Assembly (NCBI RefSeq): GCF_000764305.2
Contig: NW_025946061.1
Coordinates: 62,001-126,000 of the forward strand
Length of the DNA: 64,000 bases
Reading direction: 5' to 3'
Source: Hyalella azteca
Taxonomy: Eukaryota; Arthropoda; Malacostraca; Amphipoda; Hyalellidae
Below the pieces are notes generated by a model. It was not told where the DNA came from, made no database searches, and saw only the letters and a list, made by a program, of their open reading frames with translations. The translations under genes were made by a program, and so were the position numbers. Numbering within the stretch: position 1 is the stretch's first letter; every line of letters starts with the position of its first letter. Positions 42,626 through 55,019 of the stretch are shown here, piece after piece.

Positions 42626-45098
42626 AGACAGCTATCCGCTCATTAGGGACATTCTTCTGTTACTCGCACACCGCACATCGCCAAGTCGCAGCTACACTCA
42701 GAAAAATAAATGAGATGAATGGGCCATGTGGTGAGAGGCGCAGGTTGGTGATGTGAGGCGTGATGTTCTTAATGAGAAAGTTGATGAGGAAACAGTGCAG
42801 GAAGTACAATGTATTTAGATGAACTTCGATATGTGTATAGCAAGGACAATTATATGTTCTCCGTGGAATTACTTGAAGTGGAAAGCAGACTATAAAATTT
42901 ATGTACTTTTTTGTGTAGACGAGAGAAGTTTTATGTTCTTGATCAATTTTGTACTCGGCGGTACTTTGAAAGATTTGTGCTTACGTTGATTCAGTATAAG
43001 TGCTTCAACTCCCTAATATTAGCTTAATTCTGAATAACGAAATAAAAATATTCGCCGAACAGCAAAAAAGTTCAGCCGTTCATATCTGATTGTGATAAAA
43101 TTACGTTGAATTCGTATAGTTTCGATTAAACTATCAGTTACTCTTTCAAGTATGATCACATCTTTTCGTTTGAATCGTTTTGTTCCGAAGATGAACGATA
43201 GAAGCAATGAATTTTTTAAATACCATCGAGCTTATTTGTTTGGTGATTCGTTTTGTTGGTAAAATCACACAAAATTGCTGTGTATTACGTATACATTGCT
43301 CGAAATACTTAGATATTCTGATTGTCCGAACCTTTGTTTAGGAATTTCTATTCAAGTGGACCCCTCAAAATACTACTTAACGGCCATTGATAAAATATAT
43401 TACGAACAAACACAATAAAAGGACTTTTAAAACTAATAGTAAGACTCAACACTCAGAGAAACGAGTTTGTCCAAATAGCGATGCAAGTTTTGTCTGAGTC
43501 ATCCCGACCCAGTTTGGCCCTGAAAAAGCGTATTGGTGCTAATGTACAAAAGTGTATCACAATTTGAACAATGTAACCCATTCATTTTATGTAAATGAAT
43601 TCAGCGAATGGGCACACCTACTGCCGAGGGCTGACCTAGCCTGGTAACGAAGGCCCGCGTGCCATATTTATGCTATAGAAATGAAATATAAAAACTGACA
43701 AAAAGCCTCAAAAATTCATCATTTATTTATAGAAAAAGTTTCATTGCTCAAATCCATCATCATTTCGAATATTCAGTAAAACATGCTAAAGATAACAGTG
43801 AAAATTGAGTGTTGGTTAGGAAATTGAGTGAAATTTTCACTCTTCTCTTAACACGTTCAACTGAATTTTTGAACTGGACGGTTGAGCTGGACTCTGAAAT
43901 GTTTTTGTACAAAGATATGGGGAATTTTTGTGACTTATTCTTTGTTTAAAAATTTCTGGTTTATATGCGATTCAACAAATTGAGTTACATTAATATTATA
44001 TGTATTTTAGTGTTACCGCCACTGCGCTAGTTTCTACACCTAACATTCTGGCTCATCTCCGCCTCGGGCCATTTCGCGCCGGGTTGCCAGGTGGGCATTT
44101 TTTCGGCCAAATTTGCCGCATTTGGATTCCCTTCAATTTAGTTGATCGGCCAAAATATAAGATGAACTCAAACCTACTGTAAATATAAATATATAGCCCC
44201 CCCCAAAACGTAAAAATTTAATTCTTGCATAAAAAATTACAAATTGACTAAAAAACATTGAATTGTGAAAAGTTTTTGGCCTTCTTTATGAGATTATTTG
44301 GCCGAGGCCAGTAAGCTTGAGAAATTGTAGAGGCCAAACGACTCGTCAGGCAGCGGTAACAGCGGAAGAAAGTTCTCACTAATGGAGTAGAGAGCGTGTT
44401 TTTTCATTGATATTTAACGCTTCCAACATGAATTATAAGTCTAATTCATGAAGAAAGTAAAAATTTTGATTGAATTAATTGAATTTGTATTGCTGGTGTA
44501 ACGGGTGAATGCGACAGAGAATTTTGTACGATTATAAGTTTCATTTGACGCTTCAGGACATAATCACGAGGTCGTTATTGATATCTTTGCATTTACTATA
44601 AAACTAAGGTTCAAAAATTTGTTGTTATTTTACTTCAGCATTTAATTGACTTTTATAAATTAAATTTCTGTTTGAATTTCCTTTGAGCCTTTATTCTTCA
44701 CAATAACTAATATAAAAAGTGTACACGGGATAGTGTCTATTGACAATTATCTTCCTCACGCCATTTGTGTGACCTACAAAAGGCAATAAAGCTGCCTCGA
44801 ACAGGAACAAACAATCGGAATAAACCTAATTTTGAACTTTAAAATTATTGCATCATATAAAGTAGGATAGAAATTTGGTTATGGTGTTGAAATGAAAATG
44901 CATCCATACATTTTTCTCCATAGTGTTGATTAAAGTAGAAAAGGTATGATAAAATGTCATGAGTGATGAATTTGTTATAATTAAGATGCGGAAGCTGCTC
45001 GGACGACAAGTGCAGCGAAAGCGACCAGATTTCTCTGATCGAATTTCTACGCCAGCGAGCCAGCCGACGTGACACACGCCCTACCACGGTCACAGCGA
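42626..45098. other. gene X first intron and 5' leader
   Basis: Contains a MITE scrap at 42695-42715 (CACTCAGAAAAATAAATGAG) and a full MITE at 43450-43600. At 44005-44365 is a block flanked by weak inverted ends (TGTTACCGC and GCGGTAACA) with GGCCAAA motifs, possibly another element. The 5' leader exon starts at about 45102; its donor is not resolved. Confidence 0.5.
43450..43600 (+). mobile_element. MITE family A copy
   Basis: CACTCAGAGAAACGAG, GTCCAAATAGCGATGCA, GAGTCATCCCGACCCAGTTT, then CACAATTTGAACAATGTAAC. Confidence 0.85.
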
Positions 45099-45134
45099 AA
45101 CTGAACGCAGGACGCGAGTGCCGCGCTATTTATA
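45099..45134 (-). promoter_or_regulatory. gene X core promoter: TATA box and TCAGT initiator
   Basis: On the minus strand CGTATAAATAGCGCG (TATA at 45134-45127) is followed by GTTCAGTTTC, with the arthropod initiator TCAGTT and its A at 45102. The first T of TATA lies 32 nt upstream of that A, ideal TATA-to-start spacing. The promoter sits in a locally GC-rich island (45000-45150) and faces the gene X signal-peptide exon 2.7 kb downstream. Confidence 0.8.
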
Positions 45135-45344
45135 CGCGGAGCTGATGGTGTGGTTAGGAGACTTTTTCGTTGATATTCATGCTTACATAATCTGATCTTT
45201 GGAAGAGAAAGAGAGAATGCAATCAAACTTGGGTCATTTAGACTCGCGATTAAGCAAAACTAAGCAAAGCCTCATAGCCAGAAAAAAACTCTAGAATGGC
45301 CCACTTATAAAAAGCGATCATTAGTCAATATTGAGCAATTGCAT

Positions 45345-45500
45345 CAGTGACGTAAGCGTTGAATAGGTCAAATCTGGCCTGCCGTTGATTTTAGACATCG
45401 TAAAATTCTGACAGTTAGCTGGGTTTTCAAACCCGTAACTCACTGCTCCAATTTTAATACTCTTAACTGTTACCTCTGGTCCACCCTGATGAGCGTGAGG
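45345..45500 (-). mobile_element. tRNA-derived SINE (copy 3, reversed)
   Basis: In reverse it reads GCAGTGAGTTACGGGTTTG, then GTCAGAATTTTACGATGTC, GGCCAGATTTGACC and TTCAACGC. It aligns with copy 2 over about 120 bp. Confidence 0.65.
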
Positions 45501-45908
45501 AATTTAAAATAAAATAATTTAAAATGAAAGGAATTTAAAATGCCTACTCATACAACTCATTAGAAATCGTAAATTTCAAAAATTAAAATGATTAATTCGT
45601 TCTTAACAATTCACCGTTTTTATTGCTTTTAAATCTATTTTGTTTGGTTACTTTGAAAATTTCATGTTTATCTTGTCCAAATATTCATATATGCTCATAA
45701 ATTCATTTTTGTTCGAAAAAACCTCTAGAAGGGCCCAGCCTCTTTATTTTTATTCAAAAGCTTCAAGTTTGTTCAAAGATTTTTCCATTGTCTTCGCATT
45801 AGTTTACTTTGAGTACATTTTATAAGTCTGAGTCGAAAGTAAAATTTGATGTAGGTCTCATTTTTTGAGCAATGTCAGCAAAAAAACGGACACGTGCGGT
45901 AGCGACAA

Positions 45909-46060
45909 CACTCAGAAAAATAAATGGTCCATATTGCACAAATGATGACACACTTTCTACATGAATATGCCCTTTTGCCAGCTGAAACGGGTCGAGACGA
46001 CCTTCAAAAGAACATAGGTGCATGACAACTTGGACAATGAAACATTCATTTATCTAAATG
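45909..46060 (-). mobile_element. MITE family A copy
   Basis: CACTCAGAAAAATAAATGG, CAAATGATGACACACTTTC, CTGAAACGGGTCGAGACGAC, ending TTGGACAATGAAACATTCAT. Confidence 0.8.
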
Positions 46061-46255
46061 AACGAGAAGATAACTTTTTTTTTTAATTGGAATTTATGGG
46101 AGCCTCTGAAGACTGGTTCAATGCGGCCCCACGTCAGAACAGTTGAAGGAACTTGATCGAATTAGGTTTTAATGTACAAAATTGGGTGTCTTAAAAAAAC
46201 TCAAGTTTTCTCAATGGCTGAAGGGCTGCAGAACGGGGCCACCAAAGTAGAGACC

Positions 46256-46425
46256 ACACCGGGGCGGAGAGCCCCACTCCAGGGCAGACAGCCCCACTCC
46301 AGGGCAGACAGCCCCACTCCAGGGCAGATAGCCCCACTCCAGGGCAGACAAGACACTAACCACTACCTGGGGACACTAACCACTCACCTGGGGACCCTAA
46401 CCACGAACCCTGGGGTACTAACCAC
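46256..46425 (+). repeat. two adjoining minisatellites
   Basis: Four copies of CCCCACTCCAGGGCAGACAG, then three to four of GGGGACACTAACCAC. Confidence 0.9.
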
Positions 46426-47159
46426 ACATGGAGGCATCTTAAAATCTTTGTAACGAAATTTGGCAGTTAGACGCCGGGAGCATTTATAGGTGTTCAGAAC
46501 TTCAGGAGTTAAACTTTACTTTAGCTCGTACCATGGCATCCGCCGGCTCAACGCCTCGGAGCGGGACAGTACGGCATTTTCAAAGTTCGAGAAAGATAGT
46601 TCAAGAAAGATTACGTAGCAGCCGGCCGAAGCCGGCTACTGTCACGGGAGCTCAGCACAATTGGAACCTCTTGCCTCAACGGTTAGAACAGAACTCGAAG
46701 ATAACCTTGTTCCAACTCTCATTCAAAATACAGAGTTTTTCAAGTAGAAATTTCATTAAATTTAACTGTGTAATAAATCCGAAAGCTATGAAAAAGTTAT
46801 TAGGTGAAATTATTATTTCACTTAATAACTTTATTTTTAATTATTATTTATTATTATCTATGATGCAACTTTTCGCGTTGAATTTTTTTTTATGTTGAAT
46901 ATATATAAAGTTGGTTTATGATGGGACCGATTTTCCAACATCGGGTTTTTGCTGATCCTCAAATTGATCTTTTAAGAAAATATGTTGATTTTACTGTTTT
47001 TTTTTCTAAAAATTTTCGATTGGAATATCAAACTTTCATCGCGGATTTCGAAATTTAATAAGTTTTAATGAGGATTCTAATTATATATTTAAGAGATCTT
47101 AGATGATCCAAACTTCAATTGGTCTTTCGAATTTGAGCTTAGATTGAACTGTCTTCTAA

Positions 47160-47330
47160 TGCACCCTTCACTGATTTCTATAGCACCCTTCACTGCCTTC
47201 CAGTGCAGAATTAACTAGCGTCTAGTGCACCCTTCACTGCCTTCCAGTGCAGAATTAACCAGCGTCTAGTGCACCCTTCACTGCCTTCCAGTGCAGAATT
47301 AACTAGGGTCTAGTGCACCCTTCATTGGCT
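47160..47330 (+). repeat. 44-bp tandem repeat
   Basis: Three full copies of TCTAGTGCACCCTTCACTGC + CTTCCAGTGCAGAATTAACTAGCG with flanking partial copies. Confidence 0.9.
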
Positions 47331-47699
47331 ACTAGGACTAATTTACAGTCTGTATTTTTTGAAATATAATCTGCATTACCTGCGTTCATTTTGGAAACCT
47401 ATGGCTTTCAGCGTACATGTACAGCAATCCATGCCTAATTTTGGTAGTTTTTTACAGTACATACAGTTTACAGTACATAGTTAATTTTTGAATAGGCGAG
47501 ACCAAGGGTTGCGATGACCGGAAGCTTTCGTAACTGCTGCAGTAATTCAGTCAGTCACATCTTTTAATATTGAAGGCGTAAAAGTTGCACAAACATTCAT
47601 AAAGCTGACGTTATTCCGATGCTGCAGCTGTAATTTTATTACAACACTTCTCTTTAACTTCACTTCTTGTTTGTCTGTCTGTCTGCTCCAAATTTTTTA

Positions 47700-47970
47700 A
47701 TCAATATTTAAAACACTTCTACTTGTCCAATCGATCTGAAATTTGGCACACTTGCATAAAGTTGGAGACAATGCATGAATCAAGTGACAGAATAAATAAT
47801 TTTATGAATTAAATTTGTTTATTATCCAAAAAATGTAAAAATAATTTCGTTTGCTACAAATCTTATAATCCACATATGACAATCGATCCAATCGATCTGA
47901 AATTTTGCACAACTGCATAAAGTCAGAGACAATGCATGAATCAGTTGACAGAATTAATAATTTTGAAAAT
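47700..47970 (+). repeat. 158-bp-offset direct duplication
   Basis: About 90 bp with CCAATCGATCTGAAATTT and GAGACAATGCATGAATCA occurs at 47723 and again at 47886. A short GTCTGTCTGTCTG run lies just upstream. Confidence 0.8.
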
Positions 47971-50900
47971 TTACAAAATTTTGATATCCTAAAAAATTTT
48001 GAAAAATAATTTTTTAAATATTTGAAAATACATAAAATTAGAAATCCATTGTACATGTGTAACATCCAAGACACTGGATTCTTCTGAAGTGTTGTTTTTA
48101 AAAAGTAATTTTTAAACGCATATTATTCAGAGTTTAAATTCGCTGCTCAGAACTCATGAACATTAGGCCTTTTTATGCATAAAGAATACTACCTAATGCC
48201 ACTATTTCATATCAATTATGCATCATATTTTATTCACATATATAAAACTTTATTTGTAATCGACCCCTTTTATTTTCCAGCAAACTAAATTCGAAATCTC
48301 CATGTCTCCAGTTAAAAATGGTTTATAAACATTAAATAAATATACCAATAAATGGTTTAATTCTCTGCAGCCTTCTGTTTATAGGATTAATTATCATATC
48401 TAATTAATTATATGGAAAAATCCGTTATTTTTCCACGTCTTACACCAGCACCGAAAAGCTGGTCGCGTGCGGTAGGCTGAGGTGAATCGCTCTGGTTCCT
48501 TCAACTTTCTCCAGCTATCCTGATTATCTCGTATAATTCAGGACAGGAAAAGGACGTATCCAGCACATAATTTATTATTAATTTCACTCGTATCAAGGAT
48601 GACCTTAATTTCAGTGCTTTTCTCTCACATCAGGAATGACTTTCATTTGAGATTAGTAAAATCCCAACTTTAAGTTTAAATATAAATTCGATCACAACGC
48701 CACCGAAAAAATTTAAAACATCGCCATAAAACATCAAGTTATGTAGGAGGCAGTTGAGAACACATTACTCGCTTACGCAGTATCGTCTGTCAAAAGAATA
48801 TATGGAAGGAAATTTAGTTTATAAAACATAAATTGCTATTAAAGTCAGTGAACATTTTCATTATTATTATTATCTAACGAATATGGACTTGAATACTTGA
48901 AAGAATTTCGTTTTTGTCCCAGTTTTGGAAATCAACAACGGTTAATGGAGTACCACTTATAGATCGTTAACCTTCTCAGTGTGGTCATACATTTCACTTA
49001 TTATTACTAAGATTTACATTTATATAACATTTATTTATATTTAAGATTCCAGTTAGAGGCTACACAGTGACATATTAATGAATTATTAATCATTTACGAA
49101 GGTATAAATTTCATCAAAAATTTCAACTTGATCAAAATCTAATTATGTGAATATACATATTGTAGATAATTAGTTAAAAAATTTCTTCATTTAAACGATA
49201 TATTACCATTTCGATGATTGGATTTTATTAAGTTCTTGTGAATTAAGTTGTGATGATTATACTAAAGTTATTCAATAATTCTTGTAAATAAGGAAGCACA
49301 TCCACAACAGCGCCAAATAGATAAATTCACAATTATTGCTGATCGATAAAATGAATCTGTTAACAATTGCACATAAGTTAATTCACTAAAATTAATTAAG
49401 TAATAAACATGGGGAGAGAAAATACAATAAAAAATAAACAAAATGAGCTTCTGATCGTGGAATATAGGACCTCAGATGGAAGAGAAGTTACAATAAAACA
49501 ACTTTCTTATTTTTAAACACTTTATTTGTCGTGAAATTTTTTCAGCAGCATACTGAGCTTTTTTGAGAGTTTCGAATACTGCGCCACATAAAAAAAATTG
49601 GAAGCCGGATGCCAAAATTTTTGAAACGAGGTGCACTAATAATTTTAAGGTTTTCAACAATAAATGATGTTAAAAAAAGTTATATAGTGTTTTCTTTTAA
49701 TGATGAAAAATTCAGGACAAGGTTCAAGATGAGAAAAGTTCAATCAGACATGATGCGAGATGCGGAAAAGAGAGAAGTCAAGTCCTGAAAAAATGTCTTG
49801 TGCATTAAAGGTAACTCACAAAATGTTCGATACAGTTAGATTTTTTTACCCGAAAAAGCACAGTTCCTAACGGAATAAAACTGCACATGATAAAAATTTC
49901 AAGCTAGCGTTTTAATACTGAAGCGAACTTAAAATATTATAATCATATGGTGAAAATTTTCTAGCACCTATTCTAATTACTTGAATTGATTAATAAATTA
50001 ATAGACACATACTTGTATAGTGACGCTACACGCTTCCTAGTGTCTATTAATTGTAATGCTGTATATTCATAATACATTATCTTCAACATAGATTTTGGAA
50101 GACAATTTTCGAGGAGATGGAAGCATTGTTATCTGTTGAAAACATATATAAACAAGAGGAATATTTAATAATTAAAAAGACTGCTGATAAAACTCACTTT
50201 GCGATATTAAAAGTAGTATTATATATTGATATTTTCTTATATATCGACAGAATTTTTCGAATAGTATTATGGAAAACACATCGCTCGGTCAGCGATATAT
50301 ATATACTTTTATGTAGCATAACATGAAATGGTAAAAAGAATGCAAAATGTTGAACTATGAAGATTCAGCAAGTAAATAGATATCAGCGCTTCGAATTACC
50401 CTACAATATACAATTTATTATTATATTTAATTCCAGTAAACTTCTAATATTCATTTATTTAAATATCCAGATCGCCAGCTTGATATGACAGGACTTTATC
50501 GAGAATAATAATAATAATTTTGTAAATTTTCAAAATGAAATAAAAAGTAAAAGACTTTAATATACAGGTAAAAAATATTAATCTCGAGAATACTTTAATG
50601 CCAAAAATAAATATAGGAGACTATACCCAAAACTGAGATATTTTTTCAGAGAGAGCAGAATAGAATAAACTTAGATTTCTTCTCTCCAAATAAATTTAAT
50701 ACTCAAATAAATAATTGTAAGAATAATACTTTTTCTTCTATAAATTTATAGGGAGAAAAATTGCTTTGTGTTGAGATTTTATAGTTGAGTCAAGGAAACT
50801 GCGTGGAAAAAGTTCGTTTAAATTTAATAATGAAATAATTTCGGTGAAGAGCGCAATGTTGTTTAGGTGATGATAGTACATGATAGTTTATGATGATAGT

Positions 50901-51481
50901 GTAGAATATTGATATAGGATGACATAAAAGTGCAGTACGTTTTTTAAAAAATGAACCTACAATTTAAACTTATGAAACTTAGTTTAATAGTATAATTAGT
51001 TCTTTTAATAATAACACTAAAACTAAACAAATGAAACTTTTGAACTAAACTAATATTATTTAATGTTCAGTATCTTATTCTCTACAATAATTTCACTGAA
51101 CAATTGATGACACTTGGCAAGTGCAGCCCTAGTGTCGCTGCAACATTAAAACAAACTTTTATCCATAACGATAAAGTTGAAATAAAAGCCTCATTTGGTA
51201 GAAACTTTTTGTTTAAATGTTTCAACTTCATATTTCTGGCGCACCGATGACTGGTTAAACTAATGTAGATTATTAGACGTAAATCGCAGGGAAATATTCA
51301 TAGCTATATCTTTGATTCAGTGAATGAATGTTTTTATTTTAGTGAATATTTGTATTTCAGTGAGTATTTTTATTTCATGGATGAATATTTTTATTTCAGT
51401 AAATTATTATTTTTGCTTCAGTGAATTAATTTAATTTTCATTCCAGTGAATTAATATGTAGAAGTTACACCCGTTTATGTA

Positions 51482-51669
51482 CACTCAGAGAAATGATTGA
51501 GTGATATTGTCCAAATAGTGACCCACTATCTCACACAGAGCAAGAACAAAGAGACCAAAAGGGTCGCACTCGTACGATCTTTTGGCAGGCAAAACAGGGT
51601 GAGGTTAACTATGCAAAAGACAAAAAGTGCATCGCCGCTTGGACAAAATCTCAGTCATGTCTATGAGTG
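51482..51669 (-). mobile_element. MITE family A copy
   Basis: CACTCAGAGAAATGATTGAG and GTCCAAATAGTGACCCAC at one end; GTGCATCGCCGCTTGGAC and TCTATGAGTG at the other. The outer bases TA|CACTC and GAGTG|TA suggest a 2-bp TA target duplication at this copy only. Confidence 0.85.
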
Positions 51670-51916
51670 TAGATTTCCAAAATAACATCCACGGTTTTTC
51701 TGGAAAACACTAAGATGAAAAACTTGTTTGGAATGTTTTTGTCACTAAACCTTGATATCCAATTTTGCTTCAATCTTAGCTCTTCAGTTTTAAATTCAGT
51801 TTAATCATATAAAATGTTGTATTATATTTCTTCTAACCTACACTTCCTGACACCAAAAAGAGAATAATGAGATTCATCTCTAGAATATTATTCAGAATTA
51901 TTTATTTCTGTGGAGT

Positions 51917-52027
51917 TAGTGAGGCGTTGGAGGAGGAGAGTCAGTCTAGCCTGTGAGGCTAGTGAGGCGTTGGAGGTGGAGAGTCAGTGTAGCCTGTGAG
52001 GCTAGTGAGGCGTTGGAGGTGGAGAGT
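51917..52027 (+). repeat. 43-bp tandem repeat ending at an N
   Basis: About two and a half copies of GAGGCTAGTGAGGCGTTGGA + GGTGGAGAGTCAGTGTAGCCTGT, cut by the undetermined base at 52028, a contig join. Confidence 0.9.
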
Positions 52028-52028
52028 N

Positions 52029-52249
52029 ATCAACTAGTGATATCAACGTTTTTTGAACGTGAATATCTAGAGTTGGTTGCAAGAGGGTCTAGCTACAGGT
52101 TTTGTGAGTCCATCGTATTCTTTCGGGATCATGAGCCCTCTGAATCCTGAAAAAATTTCCACTAAATTCGAGTCATCCAGGGTTTAGGGTCTCCTGAAGA
52201 TGGTGGTCCTGAATCTTTTATTATCGAGGACCACTCTTAGGTCCTGTAC
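52029..52249 (+). repeat. exact 221-bp copy of 55735-55955 (assembly artefact)
   Basis: Starts at ATCAACTAGTGATATCAACG and is identical through GGTCCTGTAC, then runs straight into the adapter. Best read as the far end of a mate-pair fragment rather than a second locus. Confidence 0.95.
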
Positions 52250-52287
52250 CTGTCTCTTATACACATCTAGATGTGTATAAGAGACAG
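52250..52287. other. Nextera mate-pair junction adapter (assembly artefact)
   Basis: Exact 38-bp palindromic junction adapter. With the 221-bp copy on its left, it marks a circularised fragment spanning 52288 to 55955. Confidence 0.98.
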
Positions 52288-52344
52288 GTCTAACGCTGCT
52301 CTGTGGGATGCCCGGAACTGCTGAGCTCTCCCTCGGACTTTTCC
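52288..52344 (-). other. exon-like fragment next to the adapter
   Basis: On the minus strand CTTTTCTTTCTCAG is followed by GC-rich sequence open as EKSEGELSSSGHPTEQR, ending in a stop just before the adapter. Possibly a real exon truncated by the artefact. No partner exons are seen. Confidence 0.3.
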
Positions 52345-53252
52345 TGAGAAAGAAAAATATTAAAGTTATGAAAAGTTGGAAGTTGTAAAGAAAGTTGAAA
52401 AAAGTAAACTAGGCGACACTGATTTAATTTATCATTAGTGTTAGTACTATACTGCTAAAATTACATCGATACTAGTATAATATACTATAAGATAATCTAT
52501 TCATATTCACCATGTTCGTCAGAGATTCGTCATATTTAACAACACATCGTCCAGATGTGATGACTGCAGTTTTAGTTTCGTTGTAATATTTCAAGTTTTA
52601 CGTGAGACTAAATTTAAAATATGGGGCCGTAATATCAAAGCTTGTCAACGTACACGTAACAGTTAATTTATCGTCTGTGATTGATGGGTTTAACTTTAAA
52701 ATCCGTCTTAGGCTGCAGGAGTTACAATATCTTAAGTATTTTTGATAGCGTGGTTTCATATCAATAAACCGCATTAGCTTATCATGTTCCAAGTAAATGC
52801 ATGCATAAAATGCACCATGCTGCAACATTACAGGACAATGCATGAAGTTGCAACAAATTCGACTATCCATTTTTCGAGTTACTATAAACGGCAAAAAAAA
52901 AAGTGCATCAATCAACTATTGTTTCTTCATTTCCAGAGTATCGATAACTTTTGCCTGTTGAGTCGTCACAGCACTTTTGTTGCCGGCCGTCAACAGCAAC
53001 GATCTATTTTACATATAAAACTGAGCTAAAACTTTCAGCCGAGATTAGTAGAGCTTTTTATTATGTGACAATCGAACCCAACATATGGTACATCTGACCA
53101 ATATTATAAGATTTTTATCGACGAGCGCTAGTTTAGTGTATTGTCAGCTGAGTGGCGGCTTATTTCTTATTAAGGTTAGCGAAAATTAATTATATAATCA
53201 AGTAGAAGCTTAAAAAATTTTACTCAGTACTCACAGGCAGTGAGTGACAGAG

Positions 53253-53385
53253 AGCGCATTTTCTCGTCGACGAAAATTTGAGGTCACGGACGGACGGACA
53301 GACGGACGGACAGACAGACAGACAGACAGACAGAAGGACATAGCGAGCACAATAGTGCATTTTTCTATAATTGAGAAAATGCGCT
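53253..53385. mobile_element. short inverted-repeat element with GACA microsatellite core
   Basis: Perfect 13-bp inverted ends AGCGCATTTTCTC / GAGAAAATGCGCT surround a (GACA/GACG)n run at about 53285-53333 and a small internal palindrome CGTCGACG. MITE-like, distinct from family A. Confidence 0.75.
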
Positions 53386-53897
53386 AAAAATAGGAGTGAT
53401 TTCGGATAGAGGTGAGAGGGAATGGTCGCTGCCTAAATAACAAATTTGGCATTACGTTGAAGCTCCTGATTTTTCATCTACTCGCGTAAACATTTATTAT
53501 ATAAATAATTCGTATATTTTCCTGACAAAAAATGATTGTGAAGTCATTGATTTCAGAGACAAATTTTCGTAATTGCAAATTACAATTTTTATTTAAGGCA
53601 GAAATTCGGAGAGATGTATGAAATAAATGTAATAACAGGTATAATTTATTCTATTCTTAAGGCTCTATTTAGTTAAAATTTGGTCAGTAATTTTATATCT
53701 TATAAAGAACATTGTGTACCATCGATTTTTAAAGACCCATTTAGCTTCATTGTTGGAAGTGAAGTTTTAAAGATGATCTTGAATAAAGTGATAAAATAAA
53801 TCAAATAATTAATTAGATTTTCAAGTTAAAATTTTCCCCATTTTTGAGATATTTCTGCCCATTCCCATGACACATGCCCTGCTGTTCGGAGCATAAA

Positions 53898-54069
53898 TAC
53901 TCTGAAAAATTAATGCGTAAAATTGTCCTAAAAGCGACACAATACCCTACCCACAGAACGGACATAATACTGATATGCTCTTTTGTAAAGCCAAAACTGG
54001 GTCAGAATGACCCACACAGGGATTAACTGTGCATCGTTATTTGGAAAGTTTCACTAATTTATTTGAGTA
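53898..54069 (-). mobile_element. MITE family A copy
   Basis: TACTCTGAAAAATTAATGCG start, CTGGGTCAGAATGACCCAC palindrome, GTGCATCGTTATTTGG, ending TTTATTTGAGTA. Confidence 0.8.
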
Positions 54070-54894
54070 TATATTTATTTATTCACAAGCCTTCGCGTGA
54101 TATATACAAAGGACGACAATATTCTCTGCATTTAAATCCATCTATTTTCAATTGAAAAAATTTTTCAATTGAAAAGTCTATAAAATATCTTCCTTTGCAA
54201 TTGAAATTTCAAAATGTTTGGTAATGAATCTATAAATCAAAAAGAAAATCACCTGAAGAAATTATCTGGCAAAAGACGTTGAAAAAACGTTTAAGTAACG
54301 TTGATTCTAGAAAAACGTTTATTACAAAATTGATTCGACGTCAAATGTTTGGTGGGAAGTCACTATGATTTTTTAAAATCTCCTCTGAAACGTCAAGTCT
54401 CAAGAGAACATTGAGAATGTCGGTATTTTTGCCTTAAATAATAAAATATTAAAAGATATAGAGTATATGTCATTGTGCATGAATTTGCTGCCATCCGTCC
54501 ATTGCTTTACGTTAATATCAGGACAACAAAGGCGTGTTCAATGCACGCTACGTTTCCGTTGTGCATTCGTACATGTCTGTCGTTAACGTAGGCTTTATCT
54601 CACTAGGTAAAATACGTTTAAAAATACTTTGAATTGCATATTGATTCAACATTCAATGTTGATTCAAGGTTAAGTTATGTCATCATAAAGGGCAGATAGG
54701 ATGGCAAATCGTTAAGAGTAGGAGGTTGGCAAGTCGTTGAGACTAAGAAGATGGCAAGTCGTAGAGACTAGGAAGATGACAAGTCGTTGAGACTGGTAAG
54801 GTGGTAATTAGTTTAAAAAATTGTAAGCCTTATATTCATTTTGATATGTAACAAGTAGTATTTACCATGAGGATGTTAATCATTTACCGTGGGT

Positions 54895-54991
54895 TTACAT
54901 GGACGGCGCATCAGTGGAGGGCTCAGGGATTTTCTCGTCGGCGCAGAGGCCTTTCCTCTCGACGTCGTCTCGCCGAGTGCGCACTCCGCGC
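54895..54991 (-). CDS. gene T last exon: cytoplasmic tail of membrane protein
   Basis: The acceptor CGTGTATGCGCAG is followed by G completing TG|G (Trp), then RGVRTRRDDVERKGLCADEK and IPEPSTDAPSM, stop TAA at 54897-54895. It joins in exact phase to the transmembrane exon at 62035. The Arg-rich start (RGVRTRR) is the expected stop-transfer side, so the C-terminus is cytoplasmic. An intervening unseen exon cannot be excluded. Confidence 0.7.
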
Positions 54992-55019
54992 CTGCGCATA
55001 CACGTCGAGCTTAGTAGCA

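Larger units (their letters stand above)
45135..54894. other. gene-poor region between gene X promoter and gene T end
   Basis: Nearly 10 kb with no gene I can support. It contains a SINE, four transposon-like elements, five tandem-repeat blocks and an adapter artefact, each listed separately. An ATG frame at 46533 (MASAGSTPRSGTVRHF) has a good start context but no splice or family support. Confidence 0.5.

Noticed and set aside
44005..44365. Possible second transposon with TGTTACCGC ends
   Set aside because: Only about 9 bp of inverted match and no second copy seen.
46533..46898. MASAGSTPRSGT open frame with a good start context
   Set aside because: Turns into AT-rich Leu/Phe/Asn-rich sequence with no donor or conserved motif; not enough to call a gene.
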